Assembly (NCBI RefSeq): GCF_022682495.2
Contig: NC_071387.1
Span: forward strand, 152,290,935-152,354,934
Direction: 5' to 3'
Length of the DNA: 64,000 nt
Origin: Desmodus rotundus
Lineage: Eukaryota > Chordata > Mammalia > Chiroptera > Phyllostomidae
The position numbers and the translations under genes are program-made. Shown one piece after another: positions 49,207 to 60,645 of this stretch. The notes beneath the pieces were generated by a model. It was not told where the DNA came from, made no database searches, and was given only the letters and a program-made list of their open reading frames with translations. Each line of letters opens with the position of its first letter. The stretch's first letter is position 1.

Positions 49207-50839
49207 ACTTTCCCCTTTCTGTCCTTTCATTCCATATTTAAGTGCAATTTTAATTGCTTAAGTGCAGGGAGAAGGAGTATGTGACCTTTTAAGAACTTCC
49301 AGGAGCTGTAATTCTGAATGTCCAATCAAACTGCTGTTAACTCAAACTACATTTTAGTATGTAGCAGCAGGCTCAGTTAATTGAAAGATTGTCCTTAAAT
49401 TCAAAAAAGGCTGATGCAGAAAGATGCATATAATTTTCAGCCAAATGTACTTTCTCTAAAATGTGCTTTCACATGCCTAATGAAGTTGTTTACTCTGATA
49501 CTCCATCCGCATTGAAAAGAGTTGGAAATGTATTTTTTAAAGAGGAGATGTGTTGTTGCAAGACTTTTATGATTATTTATCTGGGTTCTAATCCACCTGG
49601 AATGATTCCATCCTCAGGCATGCCTCAGGCCAAAACAATGTGAAGAGAACTAGGGCTGACCACAACCCCCAGTTCTCCATATCCTTCTACTTATAAAATC
49701 AACATCATAAAGAGATGTTGCAAAATATTGAGGTTAAAATTAGTTGCATAAAATAAACTCTAAACATGTAATAGGGTGTTAAAAAGTGATTGCCAAAATA
49801 CAAGTTGAATCACCTTCAGTTAAATATATACATATAATATATATTACTTACAAAGATATTAGTCCAATTTAACAACATCCAGGGCATTTATGTAAAGAAA
49901 TTGCCAAAAAGCACTAAGTAGAATTTACAGAGATGAATAAAAAGCCTAATTATGAAGTAGACTTGGGATGTTCCAGTTGGTAAATGAGGCTGTGAAATTG
50001 CCTTTTGTTAAAGAGGAATATTAATGACTGTGTTAGTACTTGACTAATATTTTATGATACTTAGTCTGCTATTATGTGAAATGCTTCATACATCATCCTA
50101 TATGATAGTTTAGGAAAAGTTTTAATCCCTATTTTATACCCTGCTAGTGAATTACAATCTGTTGATACTGAATATGTATAAGAATAATTTAAAAATGCAA
50201 TATGTAGGTTATGATAATGAAGAGAAATTATTGAAGCTTACACAATTGCCTTGTAATTAGTGTATTCTGTGCAAACTTTTGTGAGTATGTAATATCTGAT
50301 CAGATGAAATTCTTTAAACTATGTCTTAATCATCCATTACCGACACATACTTATATGCCAAAATCCTCACTATTTGATAACAACCTGACAGAGAGGGCAA
50401 GAGAAACTTGATGTCTACCAGTATTTACCTTCAGAAAAGCTGAATTTTGAATGTAAAAAGTAGTACACACATTACTTGCAAAGAGAAGCTTTGTAAAATA
50501 AATTTGCATAAAAATAGACAAGGAGGTTATATTGTATTATTCTTTCTGTGGTTCTCCACAGGATAGTTCTGTCTCCCTTAGCTTCCTCCCAGTGGGGTTA
50601 CACCATGATTTAGCTCGTAGCTCTTTGGTCTCTTGTTGTTACAGCTGCTGTGAATTTAAAGGTTACATCTCCTCTCAGATCTTCAACTTTCATGTTTATG
50701 TGAATAATATTTAATTCCCACATCTTCAGTCTTGGCCTTCAGAACTTCAGCATCCTAATTCTTGCTTCTAGTGAAACATTTCAACTTGACTCCCTGGCTA
50801 TCACTTCAGTTAATATTTAGTGTCTAAAATTGCAGATGT
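49207..50839. other. Unassigned noncoding stretch
   Basis: Mostly unassigned. A weak antisense MIR-like stretch (tgaaatgcttcatacatcat, ttaatccctattttatacc) lies at about 50060-50145 but is too decayed to call with confidence. Confidence 0.45.
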
Positions 50840-50965
50840 CATTCTCTGTGGCTCCTCTTCTAGGCATCTATGTGTATATCAATAACTCCTAAGCTATGGT
50901 TCCAGCCCAGGCCTGTAGCACTTATTTCTGTCAAAACAGCCACCTCTCTCCAACACCCAGACCTG
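50840..50965 (+). mobile_element. L2-like fragment, sense (weak)
   Basis: The stretch caataactcctaagctatg, then gttccagcccaggcctgtag, resembles L2 around its tgatgactcccaaat...ctccagcccagacc region. The match is short. Confidence 0.4.
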
Positions 50966-51024
50966 AGAGTCTCAGGGTACCTGCTTGCTGATGCAATAAC
51001 TGTTAGGGTTCTCAGTACTGTGAG

Positions 51025-51105
51025 ATACTGTGGTAGATGCTGAAGGTAAAAAGAATAAAGTCTACTTTCTGCTCTCAAGGAGTTCTCGGAAGACCTACAC
51101 ATTTA
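51025..51105 (-). mobile_element. L2-like 3' region, antisense (weak)
   Basis: The stretch gtggtagatgctgaaggtaa, then ctgctctcaaggagttctcg, resembles antisense L2 just inside its 3' end (ctgccctcaaggagctt). Confidence 0.5.
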
Positions 51106-51704
51106 CTTCTTTCCCTATGTTGTTAACTATGACATGCTAGTGTGACACTTTGAATGTGAGCAAAGTGCTTCAAAGCTTTTGGGCCTAGAATTACTGGAGG
51201 AATTCCTTTTGCAAGAAGGAATCTCAGAAGAATCTAGATTTATACTGATCTTGAAGGCCAAGATTTCCTTAGAGAAGTGGGTGAAAGACTCTTCAGGCCC
51301 AGAGACTTATATAACAAAAATAAGATTGCAGTGTAATTCCTCTTGTTTTTTTTTTCTTTCTTCCTTTATATACTGCTAAAACCTAGTCTAGACTTTAATG
51401 TGATTATGACTATCCACAGAAATCTCATAAAGTTCTGGTTTAAGCTTAGTTTCCCTCATCCTAGCCTATACAACATGACAGATATAATCATTTCCCCAAA
51501 TCTGTTTGTTTTCTGTAATGTTTTATCATAACGAAATTCAGAAATCTTAACCCGAAAAGTAATGCCTTCATAGCCTGACACTAGCCTTTCATTGTAATTT
51601 TATTTCCTACTTCTAGGACATAATGAACACTAAATAATTAAAGTAAGAGATCTAAGAAAATATGTATCTTTTCTGAGAGGGACCTATCAATACTTGTTTT
51701 CTAA
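51106..51704. other. Unassigned noncoding stretch
   Basis: No gene or repeat recognised. Confidence 0.5.
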
Positions 51705-51850
51705 TGGTTCAGTGACAGACAGTGTAACATATAGTTCTAGAATAAAGAGAGCCCTGAATTCAAATCCAGACTGTGTGGTATTGGGCTAGTTACCCAATCT
51801 CTCAGTGCATTAGGGTCCTCATGTGTAAAAGGAGATGATACCATCAATAA
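51705..51850 (+). mobile_element. MIR SINE, sense, 5' part (split)
   Basis: The decayed head cagacagtgtaacatatagt leads into ccctgaattcaaatccagac (box B region) and the core gggctagttacccaatctct, then gtcctcatgtgtaaaaggag. The continuation appears after an antisense L2, at 52090. Confidence 0.85.
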
Positions 51851-51884
51851 GTACTTTTGTGTATGAAGCTGGGCCAAGAATGAC

Positions 51885-52085
51885 TTAAGGAACTAGAGAT
51901 ATGATGTTTGAATAAGTCCCAGCCTTCCTGGAACTTGCTTTAAAAGAGTAAAGTTAATAAATGAGATATGTTTCAATAATGAAAATGTCATAAAGAAAAA
52001 TGAATTGGACTAAAAGTGAGAAGCAAGGGATGAAAGTGGTGGGAAGGGCATTTTAGGTAGGGTGGCCATGAATGGGCTCATAGTA
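51885..52085 (-). mobile_element. L2 LINE fragment, antisense, inside a MIR
   Basis: The stretch agtcccagccttcctggaac and, further on, gtgggaagggcattttaggt follow antisense L2 near its 3' end. It separates the two halves of a sense MIR. Confidence 0.65.
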
Positions 52086-52089
52086 GTTC

Positions 52090-52145
52090 TGATCTTGTAG
52101 AGTTTTTTGGTGAGGATTAAATGAGGTAACAATACCAACCACATA
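52090..52145 (+). mobile_element. MIR SINE, sense, continuation
   Basis: The stretch ggtgaggattaaatgaggta is the MIR core segment that should follow the piece ending at 51850. Confidence 0.65.
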
Positions 52146-52146
52146 G

Positions 52147-52183
52147 GACCCCCCCCCACACACACACACCACACACACACCCA
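52147..52183. repeat. C-run plus (CA)n microsatellite
   Basis: A run of about nine C residues is followed by two (CA)n blocks. Confidence 0.95.
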
Positions 52184-52189
52184 GGGAAT

Positions 52190-52560
52190 CTTAGCTATTT
52201 ATAGTGTCCTTGTTCTAACTCCTCCGAATCTTGACCCATACTATTCTCCCCATCTGCCATGTGCATCCTCCTCTCTGTTTGTATCCTGCAGTTTCTTCAA
52301 GGCATGTTTGAAGCCCTGCCTCTTTCATGCTCTTGCATTATGCATGTCCAAACCCTAGGAATCAACGATGCTTTGATTTGGAAGTACTTGCACATATTTG
52401 GCATTCATTCATGTGCAACCTTGAGACTTCTCTTGACTTACATTATTTTGAATTTTTATATTGTGATTTTACTTCCCATATATGAATATTTGTTCTTCCC
52501 AAGTAGAATATAAGTTCTCCAAGGACAAGGCAAGACCTGGGCTTTGGACTTCAGAAAAAG
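52190..52560 (+). mobile_element. L2 LINE fragment, sense
   Basis: The stretch tttcttcaaggcatgtttga, then agccctgcctctttcatgct, and later gtagaatataagttctccaa followed by ggacaaggcaagacctgggc, follow the sense L2 3' kilobase (tcaagactcagctcaaatgtc..., gaatgtaagctccttgagggc). Confidence 0.65.
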
Positions 52561-53876
52561 GAGAGATTATATACACTAAAGAGATTGAGTATATAATTGT
52601 TGATACATAAATAAAATACTTTATATCCTTGCCTCTTAGTCTAGAGTAAATTATGCTACATAAGGAGTTACATGTCCTGGAAACCTGGGGATTGGTATGA
52701 GTAGTATAGACCAATAATTAAGTTGGCCTTCAAAGTTCAAGAATATAAACTCACAAAAGGCAAGATTGATGGTTTATTCTTACTGAAAAGTTTCCTGTTT
52801 ATAGCACTTCAATCAAATGGTATTTTATATGTTATTAAAATATTGTAGTATAGCAACAAATATGATGTCACATATAGTGTGCTGAATGAGAGTGATATTT
52901 ACATTCTTAAATTTATAGCACTGCTTATTTAAAGAACATGTACAATTTAAAGAGAATGGGAGTTGAGGACTGTACATTATTGCTTTGCTGATGCAACAGA
53001 AGTTGAGAAAAATGGCAGCCACAGCACTTTATGTGTACAGCTATCATCTAGATGAAGCTACAGTGTCTGGTTCATTTCCCAAATTGGGTAATTGCAGCCA
53101 TGAAGAAATACTAAAGTTTCCATAGTGCCAGGGAGTCAATAACATCATCTTTGTATAAAAGCACAGCCCATAAATGCTAAAGTTTCTCTGTGTTTTTCTG
53201 TGTAATTCTCTTTTCGTGAGATGAACCCTTCCCCACCAGAGCAAACAAAAACTGCACCAGCTCCTCATATACACAGCCAGGGAAGGACAAGCGAGGATTC
53301 AGCTTTTGAGGCTCAGTTATTATCTGTTTTTCTTCAAGTATGTGTCCAGATTTTTTCTTTCAGATACCCTTACTCTTTCTTAACAAACAAAAGCTTAAAA
53401 AATACAAGAGTAATAACATTTTACACTCAAAAAGAAACTAAAGTAAAACCAAAGGGTAGAACATAGAAACCATTGAAAAGCCATTATCCAGAAATAACCG
53501 TTGTCTATTGTTATATATTTGCTGACAGTAATTTCTATATGTGTGCACATATATATATTTACATATATATAGTTTTATAAAAGATCATTTCATTCAAACT
53601 GTTGTCAAACCTGCTTTTCCATTAATAATCTATTATAAACATTTCCCGTATCACCAAATGCTCTGTAGTAGTATCATTTTTATGCCTACTTGGATCCCTT
53701 TTACAGCTGTGCCTGAATATTTTTAGCCAATACCCTGTTTTTGTTCATTTATTATGTTTTCAATTTTCTTCTACACAATACAATGATGAATATAGCTTGA
53801 AGTTCAACATAATCTTAATTTTTCTTCTGATTCTTGACTTACTGAAGTTCTGTGTATTCATGAGTGGGTATATATA
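52561..53876. other. Unassigned noncoding stretch
   Basis: No gene was recognised. An AT-rich tatata patch lies at 53541-53575. The 81-codon plus-strand frame at 53221-53466 has no known domain. Confidence 0.5.
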
Positions 53877-54085
53877 CAGGGTCTGGCAGAGATAAGGCCT
53901 GCTTGAGTGTGGTTGGTAGGGTAATTATATGGGTGTAATCATTTATAGTTTTAATTTGAACATTTCACCTAAAATGTCATATGGCATGCTTGAGTGTGAT
54001 ATTGTTATGTTACAGAGTTACAAGCTTATGATTTTGTAATAAGAGATTTTATAATAAAGAGGGGCGCTATTTGTGCCAGACCCGG
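53877..54085. mobile_element. Tc1/mariner-type MITE (209 bp)
   Basis: Terminal inverted repeats of about 24 bp are visible: cagggtctggcagagataag at the left and, reading inward from the right, ccgggtctggcacaaatagc. Both ends abut TA (53875-53876 and 54086-54087), the mariner target duplication. The interior is AT-rich and has no coding capacity, so the element must have been moved in trans by a transposase recognising these ends. Confidence 0.88.
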
Positions 54086-54869
54086 TATTATACACATACA
54101 TTAGGCATAGCACCCCAGTTAGCACCAGCATTCAGCTGTATAGTTATCAATTCATGATCCTTTATATGCAAGCTTTCAAACTAGATGTGCTATCATAATT
54201 TGGAGCTTTTAGCATTTAGAGGGCATGTACCGTGTATTATATGCATTGCCAGTGGGGGCTGGGACAACATGCAGAAAACAAACATAAATATTTTTGAAAT
54301 AACATACATGAGTAGCAAAATAACCTCATGTAGTTTGACTCAGTTTTTGCAACCAAATGAATTTTGGAATCACCTTATGAAAATATTTGGTTTTCAGATA
54401 TGTTTGGATTTTAGAGTTGTGGATAAAGGATTGTGAACCTGTCACACTGATAAAATACATTTCAAATGCAGACTGATATTTAGAGTCAAACGATGACACT
54501 TTAATGCATTTCATATTTTATACTTTCCTATTTTAATAAGATAATATTAAAATTCATGGAGGGGAAAAATCTACTTAATACTCTTTTTTCTCTAAATTTG
54601 CTCTTAGGCAGGAGCATAAAGATCCTTCCTGGTCTAAATGTAATGGAAATCACAAGAGCTTTCGAGCTCCTTAAGAAGCATGTTTGTATGTATGTACATA
54701 TGTATTTACGTATGGCAATTAGCCCTAATCTAGTCTAAAGAGATTCTGTACAGTACCTAAAATTTTCAGATTAGGAATTATGGTGGTTAAGGAGCAAATA
54801 TATAATAAAGAATAGCAGTCAGGAGAACAGAAAGCACAACTGAGTGTTACACTAGCTGCCTGACATGAT
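54086..54869. other. Unassigned noncoding stretch
   Basis: No gene or repeat recognised. Confidence 0.5.
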
Positions 54870-55222
54870 CTGAACAGGACTTACAGAAGAGCTCTGCTCA
54901 GCACTGCAGTGGTTGGAGCCGTCATCACTAAGAGAAGGCTCACACCAGTGGTCATATTGGGGAACCCTGTGGACAGGGATCCCCTGGCTGCTGGGGTAAT
55001 GATCCCAAATAAATGCCTATAACCACAATGCAGAAACCCAAGATGCAGCCCCTCTGAGCATCTGCAGCAGTAGCAATAATGTGCGACGAGAAATAGGCTC
55101 TCAGTTGCTGCTTCATGGAGCATATCCCCAGTATAGCCTGAAGCAGAAGAATTAAGTTTTTCAACCCCAACAGAAATGAATGGAAATCTAATACTCCTAG
55201 GAATAAAGTGAAGGAAGATCAA
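54870..55222 (-). pseudogene. Possible fossil coding segment, two overlapping minus frames
   Basis: Two minus-strand frames overlap here: 113 codons (54881-55222) and 72 codons (54952-55170). The shorter reads as hydrophobic, with a stretch such as LILLLQAILGIC and later GFCIVVIGIYLG, which would suit membrane segments. I could not match either to a protein family, and no clear poly-A tract or target duplication marks a retrocopy. Chance openness is a serious alternative. Confidence 0.2.
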
Positions 55223-55778
55223 ATGGCAAACAAGGCATTTATTTTTTTTTTTATAAATGTATGGACTAGCAGGATTAGATTACCACCTTGTACTTACAAG
55301 TGTGTGGTAGAGAATCCATGGATCTGAAAGTCACTTCATTGTTTCAAAATAACTATTTTGGAACATCAGAATTTCCATCTAAAAGTTTAAGAAGTTTCTT
55401 GAAAAAAGCAAAAGATACAAAAGCCCAAATACCTTATTTCTTCAAGGGGTGAACAGCTTGTCCCCAAACCAAAATTTATGGGTCATTTTTAATAAATATA
55501 AAGATCTTATCAATCCAAATTAAGTAAAAGAAAACTGCATTGGTCATGGGGAAGAATGATACAAATGCCACTTTGTTATTACACATTATAATTATCACAA
55601 TATCATATAGTCCTGTAATCTTTAGACAGGACTTTCTATCCAAAATGGCTGTGATCAATTCTGAAAGCAGAGGGGTTTGCCACCTGAGGACAGATCAGGA
55701 ATTGTCAGAGCCTTCGAGGACAGGCTCTGTGAGGTGTGCCTGGATGGTAGATGTGAAATTTAAAAGAAAAGAAGAGAA
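55223..55778. other. Unassigned noncoding stretch
   Basis: No gene or repeat recognised. A T-run lies near 55243-55252. Confidence 0.5.
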
Positions 55779-55996
55779 CCCTGACTGGTGTGGCTTAGTG
55801 GACTGAGTGCCAGTCTGTCAACCAAAAGGTTGCCAGTTGGATTCCCAGTCAGGGCACATGCCTGGGTTGCAGGCCAGGTCCCCTGTGGGGGACGCACGAA
55901 AGGCAACCACACATTGATGTTTCTCTCTCTCTCTCTCTTTCTCTCCCTCCCCCTCTCTCTAAAAATAAGTAAATAAAATCTTTTAAAAAAAGAAAA
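55779..55996 (+). mobile_element. VES SINE, sense
   Basis: Box A (tggcttagtgg, 55791-55801) and a mutated box B (agttggattcc, 55835-55845) are followed by the VES body (cagtcagggcacatgcctgg, gttgcaggccaggtcccctg, aggcaaccacacattgatgt), a (TC)n tract and an A-rich tail. A-rich, G-containing flanks (aaaagaaaagaagaga and aaagaaaaaggaaaa) probably include the target duplication, but it is not clean. Confidence 0.96.
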
Positions 55997-56354
55997 AGGA
56001 AAATACTGCAACTCTTTGGTTAAGATAATAAAAATATAAACTCTTAAGGATCTATGGAGAATTTACTGTTATTAATAATTAAATATGCTCCATTCTTTGT
56101 ATGTTGTTCTGGTTTACATAGGATCAGAACATTCAGAATTAACTATATTAATACCTTGAAATGACTTAGTCAATATTGGGATTCACCATACATCATATTT
56201 ATTTTTATACTAAGAGCTACCCATATGTGTTTATTCAGAAAGCTTTCACTTGGAGGGAGGTTGAGGAATGGCTTTTTAACAAAATATTTGATTCAGTGAA
56301 GTCAGTCACCACATGGAAGAGCAAAACTGTGATCAACAGACTCAGTAGGCTTGA
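55997..56354. other. Unassigned noncoding stretch
   Basis: No gene or repeat recognised. Confidence 0.5.
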
Positions 56355-56465
56355 TGGGTGGATATATGGGCTTTGGAGCTAGGTTCCATGGGTTCAGTCA
56401 GGATTACTCCTCACTGTCACTGTACACAAGTTATTTAACCTCTGTCATTGCTGTCTTTGAAAGGT
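56355..56465 (+). mobile_element. MIR SINE, sense, 5' part (split by L1)
   Basis: The stretch gggctttggagctaggttcc, then atgggttcagtcaggattac and cacaagttatttaacctctg, is the MIR head and core. It stops where an antisense L1 begins; the matching 3' part lies at 57545. Confidence 0.85.
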
Positions 56466-56479
56466 AAATATATCTCACA

Positions 56480-57515
56480 GCTTTACTGAGATATAATTCA
56501 CATACCGATTTGCCTAAAGTGTTCAAGTCAATGGTTTTTAAATATCTTCACATAATTGTGCAACAATTGCCAAAACAAATTTTAGAATATTTTCATCACC
56601 TCAAAAAGAAATCCATACCCATTAGCAGTTACTGTGCATTCCCTCAACCTCATCAACCTTTGCCAACCATTACCCTACTGTTTTAATAGATTTGCTTATT
56701 CTGGAAATTTCATATAAATTGAAATCATGCAATATATCATCTTTTGAGTCTAACTGCTTTCACTTAGCATAATATTTACACAATTTACCCATACTGTAGC
56801 ATATGCCAGAATGTTCATTCCTTTATGTTGCCAAATAGTATTTTGTTGTATAGATATTACAACAATATTTTGTTGTAGTATCTATTACAACAATAGATAT
56901 ACTATAGATACTATAGATAGATAGTTGTAATATCTATATACTATAGTACATAGTAATATCTAGTACATAGTACTATAATACATAGATATTACAACTAGAT
57001 ATCTATAGATATCTAGTATAGATATAGTAGCATAGATATAGTATAAATATACTATATTTTATTTCTTCATTCATCAGTTGATAGACATTTGGGTTGTTTC
57101 CATTCTTTAGCTATCTATGAACATCTGTGTAAGTTTTGGGTAAACGTGCGTTCTCATTTCTCTTGGGTATGTACCTAGGAATGGGATTGCTAGATCATAT
57201 GATGACTCTAAGTTTAATCTTAAGGGAAATGCCAAATTGTTGTCCAAAGGAGCCAGCCACACCATTTTTCTTTCCTACTAGCAGTGTATGTGGGTTTCAG
57301 TTTCTCCACATCTTTGCCAACACTTGCTATTACCTGAACTTTCGGTTATTACCATGATAGGGTATGAAGTAAAATCTCATTATGGCTTTAACTTGCATTT
57401 CTCTGATAGCAAATAATCTTGACCGTCTTTCATGTGCTTCTTGGCCATTTGCATATCCTTCAAAAAAATGTCTATTCAGATCCTGTGTCCATTTTGTAAC
57501 TGGGTTATTTCTTTA
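56480..57515 (-). mobile_element. L1 (L1M-type), antisense, with internal AT expansion
   Basis: Antisense L1 landmarks occur in order: gctttactgagatataattc, gtgcaacaattgccaaaaca, gcttattctggaaatttcat and tttcacttagcataatattt. After the AT-rich insert come gttgatagacatttgggttg, tatgtacctaggaatgggat and tccattttgtaactgggtta. Reading frames are decayed. The element interrupts a sense MIR. Confidence 0.93.
56840..57062. repeat. AT-rich minisatellite-like expansion with inverted repeats
   Basis: Two adjacent units of 27 and 28 bp (56840-56866 and 56867-56894) each carry an 8-bp inverted repeat, ttgttgta...tacaacaa. They are followed by about 170 bases of irregular tagata/tatcta repeats rich in local inverted repeats. 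The block replaces the short L1 stretch that normally reads attccattgtatggatatac. Confidence 0.85.
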
Positions 57516-57544
57516 TATTATAAGTTTGGGAAAATTATGCATGT

Positions 57545-57605
57545 ACATTAAGTACTTAGAATGGTGTCTGGTATACAGTAGATGTTCAATAATATTAAGT
57601 ATTAG
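57545..57605 (+). mobile_element. MIR SINE, sense, 3' part
   Basis: The stretch gtacttagaatggtgtctgg, then tatacagtagatgttcaata, is the MIR 3' tail that would continue the piece ending near 56465. A separate L2 tail is the alternative, as MIR and L2 share this end. Confidence 0.75.
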
Positions 57606-59890
57606 TATTATAACCTCATTTAAAACTATGCTATTTTACTGAAAAAATCTATAAAACTTAAAGCCTTTATTTTGAGAAAAAGAGGTGACTAAGGGAACTC
57701 AGTTGCAAAGAGGAAATGAACTTGATTTTTTATTGTTTCTTAATTAATGTTTAATTGTTTTCTCTCCAGGGATTATTGCAATGGGCTTAATTAAAATAAA
57801 TTAATAAGAGTTTTTGTACTCCTCTTTCTATAAATTAAATCCAACTTAGTATTTGAAAGCCATCTTAAAAATAAACCATTGCTGTATTGAATAGAAAAAA
57901 GCAATTCAATAAAAAGATTTATTATGAGAAAAAGATTTTTAATAATAGAAAGGAAATACTCATTTTATGTCTATATGTTAAAATATAAACTATTCTGAGA
58001 GTGAAATATTTTACTTTAATAATTTCTACAAGATTTTTTCCCATGACTCCAAGTTATGAAATATTTCACTTCTATTTTATAAACTCAGAACAAGATTCTT
58101 TTTGAGAACACTGACACATCATGGAAGGCGTAGATTAAAGACATGTTTACAGATGCAAGTTCTATCATTTTTAAAATAAAGTAGGATATTTTCATTTTTT
58201 GCAAAATCATTTCCTGTATAACCATGATGATCATAGAAAAGATGAAATGAGCATTTGGAGTCATAGAAGGTACACAGGAATAGCCATTAGCTACTAATGG
58301 AAAAAAGTTCAACAGGGGCATTAAATCTGTATTACAGAGCCACCAATTTGTATTTTATCATATTGATAATGAATACCAACATTACCATCGAAATGAAACT
58401 AGGCATTCTCCCTTTAATCCCAATAGAGAATTTAAATCAATAATGCCCACATTATCCATCTACGTGCACATGTACTTTTAAAACACAAAATCATATAATG
58501 CATTTCACTTTTATTTCAAATCTTTAACACTGTGATGTACTTCTCTATTCTTACAATCAATTTATTCTGTTAGTGTTTTTCAGCATTTTAAATTCCTGAG
58601 CTAAGTCAATAATGTTGATTACTTACCATAAGCACTGTAAACGCTATTCTAATACAGGTTATTTGCAATTTGACATCCTCATCTATATGCATTATTCTGC
58701 TAGGAAAATTAAATGAAACCCTTGATTTAGAATCTGAGACACTTAGAAGTAATGATCCTGTTTACTGATTGACTGAAGTTGTGGTTTTTAAGCACAGAGG
58801 AAATAGAGGAAACAAAAAGCAATATTCAAATAAAATGAAAGCATCTGAGTGACTTTAGAAGGCATTCATAGTCAAGAAATAATAGACTTTTATTTTATTT
58901 TTCCCTGTTTATGCCTCAGTGCTACTTAGCCAACATTGTTCTTTAGCTCAATATTACCCATTTTTGAGATGCTTGATCTTTCCAAATTTAAATTTAATGA
59001 ATCCTATCTATCAGCAACTCTAAGATTGGAATGTTATTTACATGAATGAAGTTTTGTGTTAATGCATTTGTTTAAAATACATTATTAAAACAGTCATAGA
59101 ATATCTTTAATCCATATCTTTTAAAAGGGGTTAGTTTCATTTACAATCTATTTAATTTATCTCTTAAAATTTTATGCACGTGATAGTACAGGGTCATTTA
59201 TCACAGATCACCTTCTTAGTTAAATGAAATACCAAAGAGTGCTGTTTATGGGTGTTTGCAGAAGTTTAAAAGAATAAAATTACTGAACATTTTTCTATGA
59301 AAATTGAAGCAACATTTAAAATGTTTTTTGCCTCCTTTATCTTTTAAGCATGTAGTTGGTTGCAAGCCTCTCTTTCAAATGGGGGTATCGATACCTATGA
59401 AAGTCAGTCAACATGGTTGTAATGTAAATGGTTGGATACTTCACATTTGATTTAGCTTTATGTTTATATTTAATGCTAGAATTGACTGAATTTATTTCAG
59501 AGAAGACAACATAAAAATAAAACTTCCAGAGTATAGTATTTGAGCAAAATCTGAATAATAAAATAATTAAAGAAATAATAAAATAATTGAGGAAATTTTC
59601 TATTTGGTTCTAAACAATTTCTTTTATGAAGGATTAACATAAATTGAGTTTAACATTTGAGTTTATTCATCTTTCTAAGTAGTAAAATATCTTGCCTCTG
59701 AGATTAATATCATCCAGTTAAAGTATATTAGACAAAATAGAGGTATTATTTATTATTTTGGCTATATGCTGCCATCAAATAGGGTAGACTTAGGGCATTT
59801 GAAGTAATTAAAATACTATAAGGGTATATTAAACACCAAGTGTAAAAAAAGTCTCATTTCTTAAAAGAATAATTCTAATTTCTAGATATA
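57606..59890. other. Unassigned AT-rich noncoding stretch
   Basis: No gene or repeat family recognised. Confidence 0.5.
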
Positions 59891-60645
59891 CAATGAGGTC
59901 TGCCCAGAAAGAACCCAGCCATGTATTATGAAAAATAGAGATATTTATTGAAGAAGATATAAGATACAAGGAACATTGTACCTAGGACAGTGACACCTCA
60001 GTCCCCTTCAGAGTAGGCACCTTGGGACCTCACACAGCTCTCCCAATTGCAGCACAATGTTCCTTCTACTCTGGTAGCAGAAGAGAGGAATGAACTTTGC
60101 CACGACATGTTTCATGCCAACATCCTGTGTCAAAATCTTGGGCGCAGTAGTTTTTGGAATCCCCAGGTCAGCATCTAGTTCTCGCGCTGTCAGTTGCTGA
60201 TCTTTGTTGATTGTAGCCCATGTACATTCTCAGGTATTCTGCTTGTTGCAGGCCTTCCAGAATGTGGCTCACTTTCAACAGATTCTCTACCATCTTTGAA
60301 GTGTTTGTGCCTGCCTCACTGTTATTTGCGTTGCACTTATTGAATAGTCCATGAAACCCTTCTGAATTATCTGAATAGTTTCTGTGGAGGAATGTTCAGG
60401 CTTAAAGCAAAATCTGATGCAGATTCGTTGCTCTACTCACTCAGTCATTTTGAATGTCATGGCCACACAGTCCACATGCTCACTCAGTGGTATCTATCAC
60501 CCCTACTGACTAGTACAGTAAAGTCATCATTGTTCACAAGTGTGTATTCCAGTCTACACTCCTTGGCTGCCAGGTTACAGCCATGTTGCACAAACTGTTT
60601 TCATTATATTAACAGTGGCTGGACTTTTTCCAGACAGACCTTATA
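59891..60645 (-). pseudogene. Mariner element with internally deleted transposase pseudogene
   Basis: Inverted ends are clear: gaggtctgcccagaaagaac at the left and, inward from the right, aaggtctgtctggaaaaagt; TA lies at 59889-59890 and 60646-60647. On the minus strand the element starts with the 5' untranslated region and the amino-terminal DNA-binding part of a mariner transposase, with short recognisable pieces such as NIPPQKL and, further on, VVAKFIP. Near 60045 the sequence jumps to the element's 3' end. The catalytic D,D34D domain is therefore absent, and the remaining frame has stops and frameshifts. The length, about 755 bp, compares with about 1.3 kb for autonomous mariners. It cannot encode a functional transposase. 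Confidence 0.92.
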
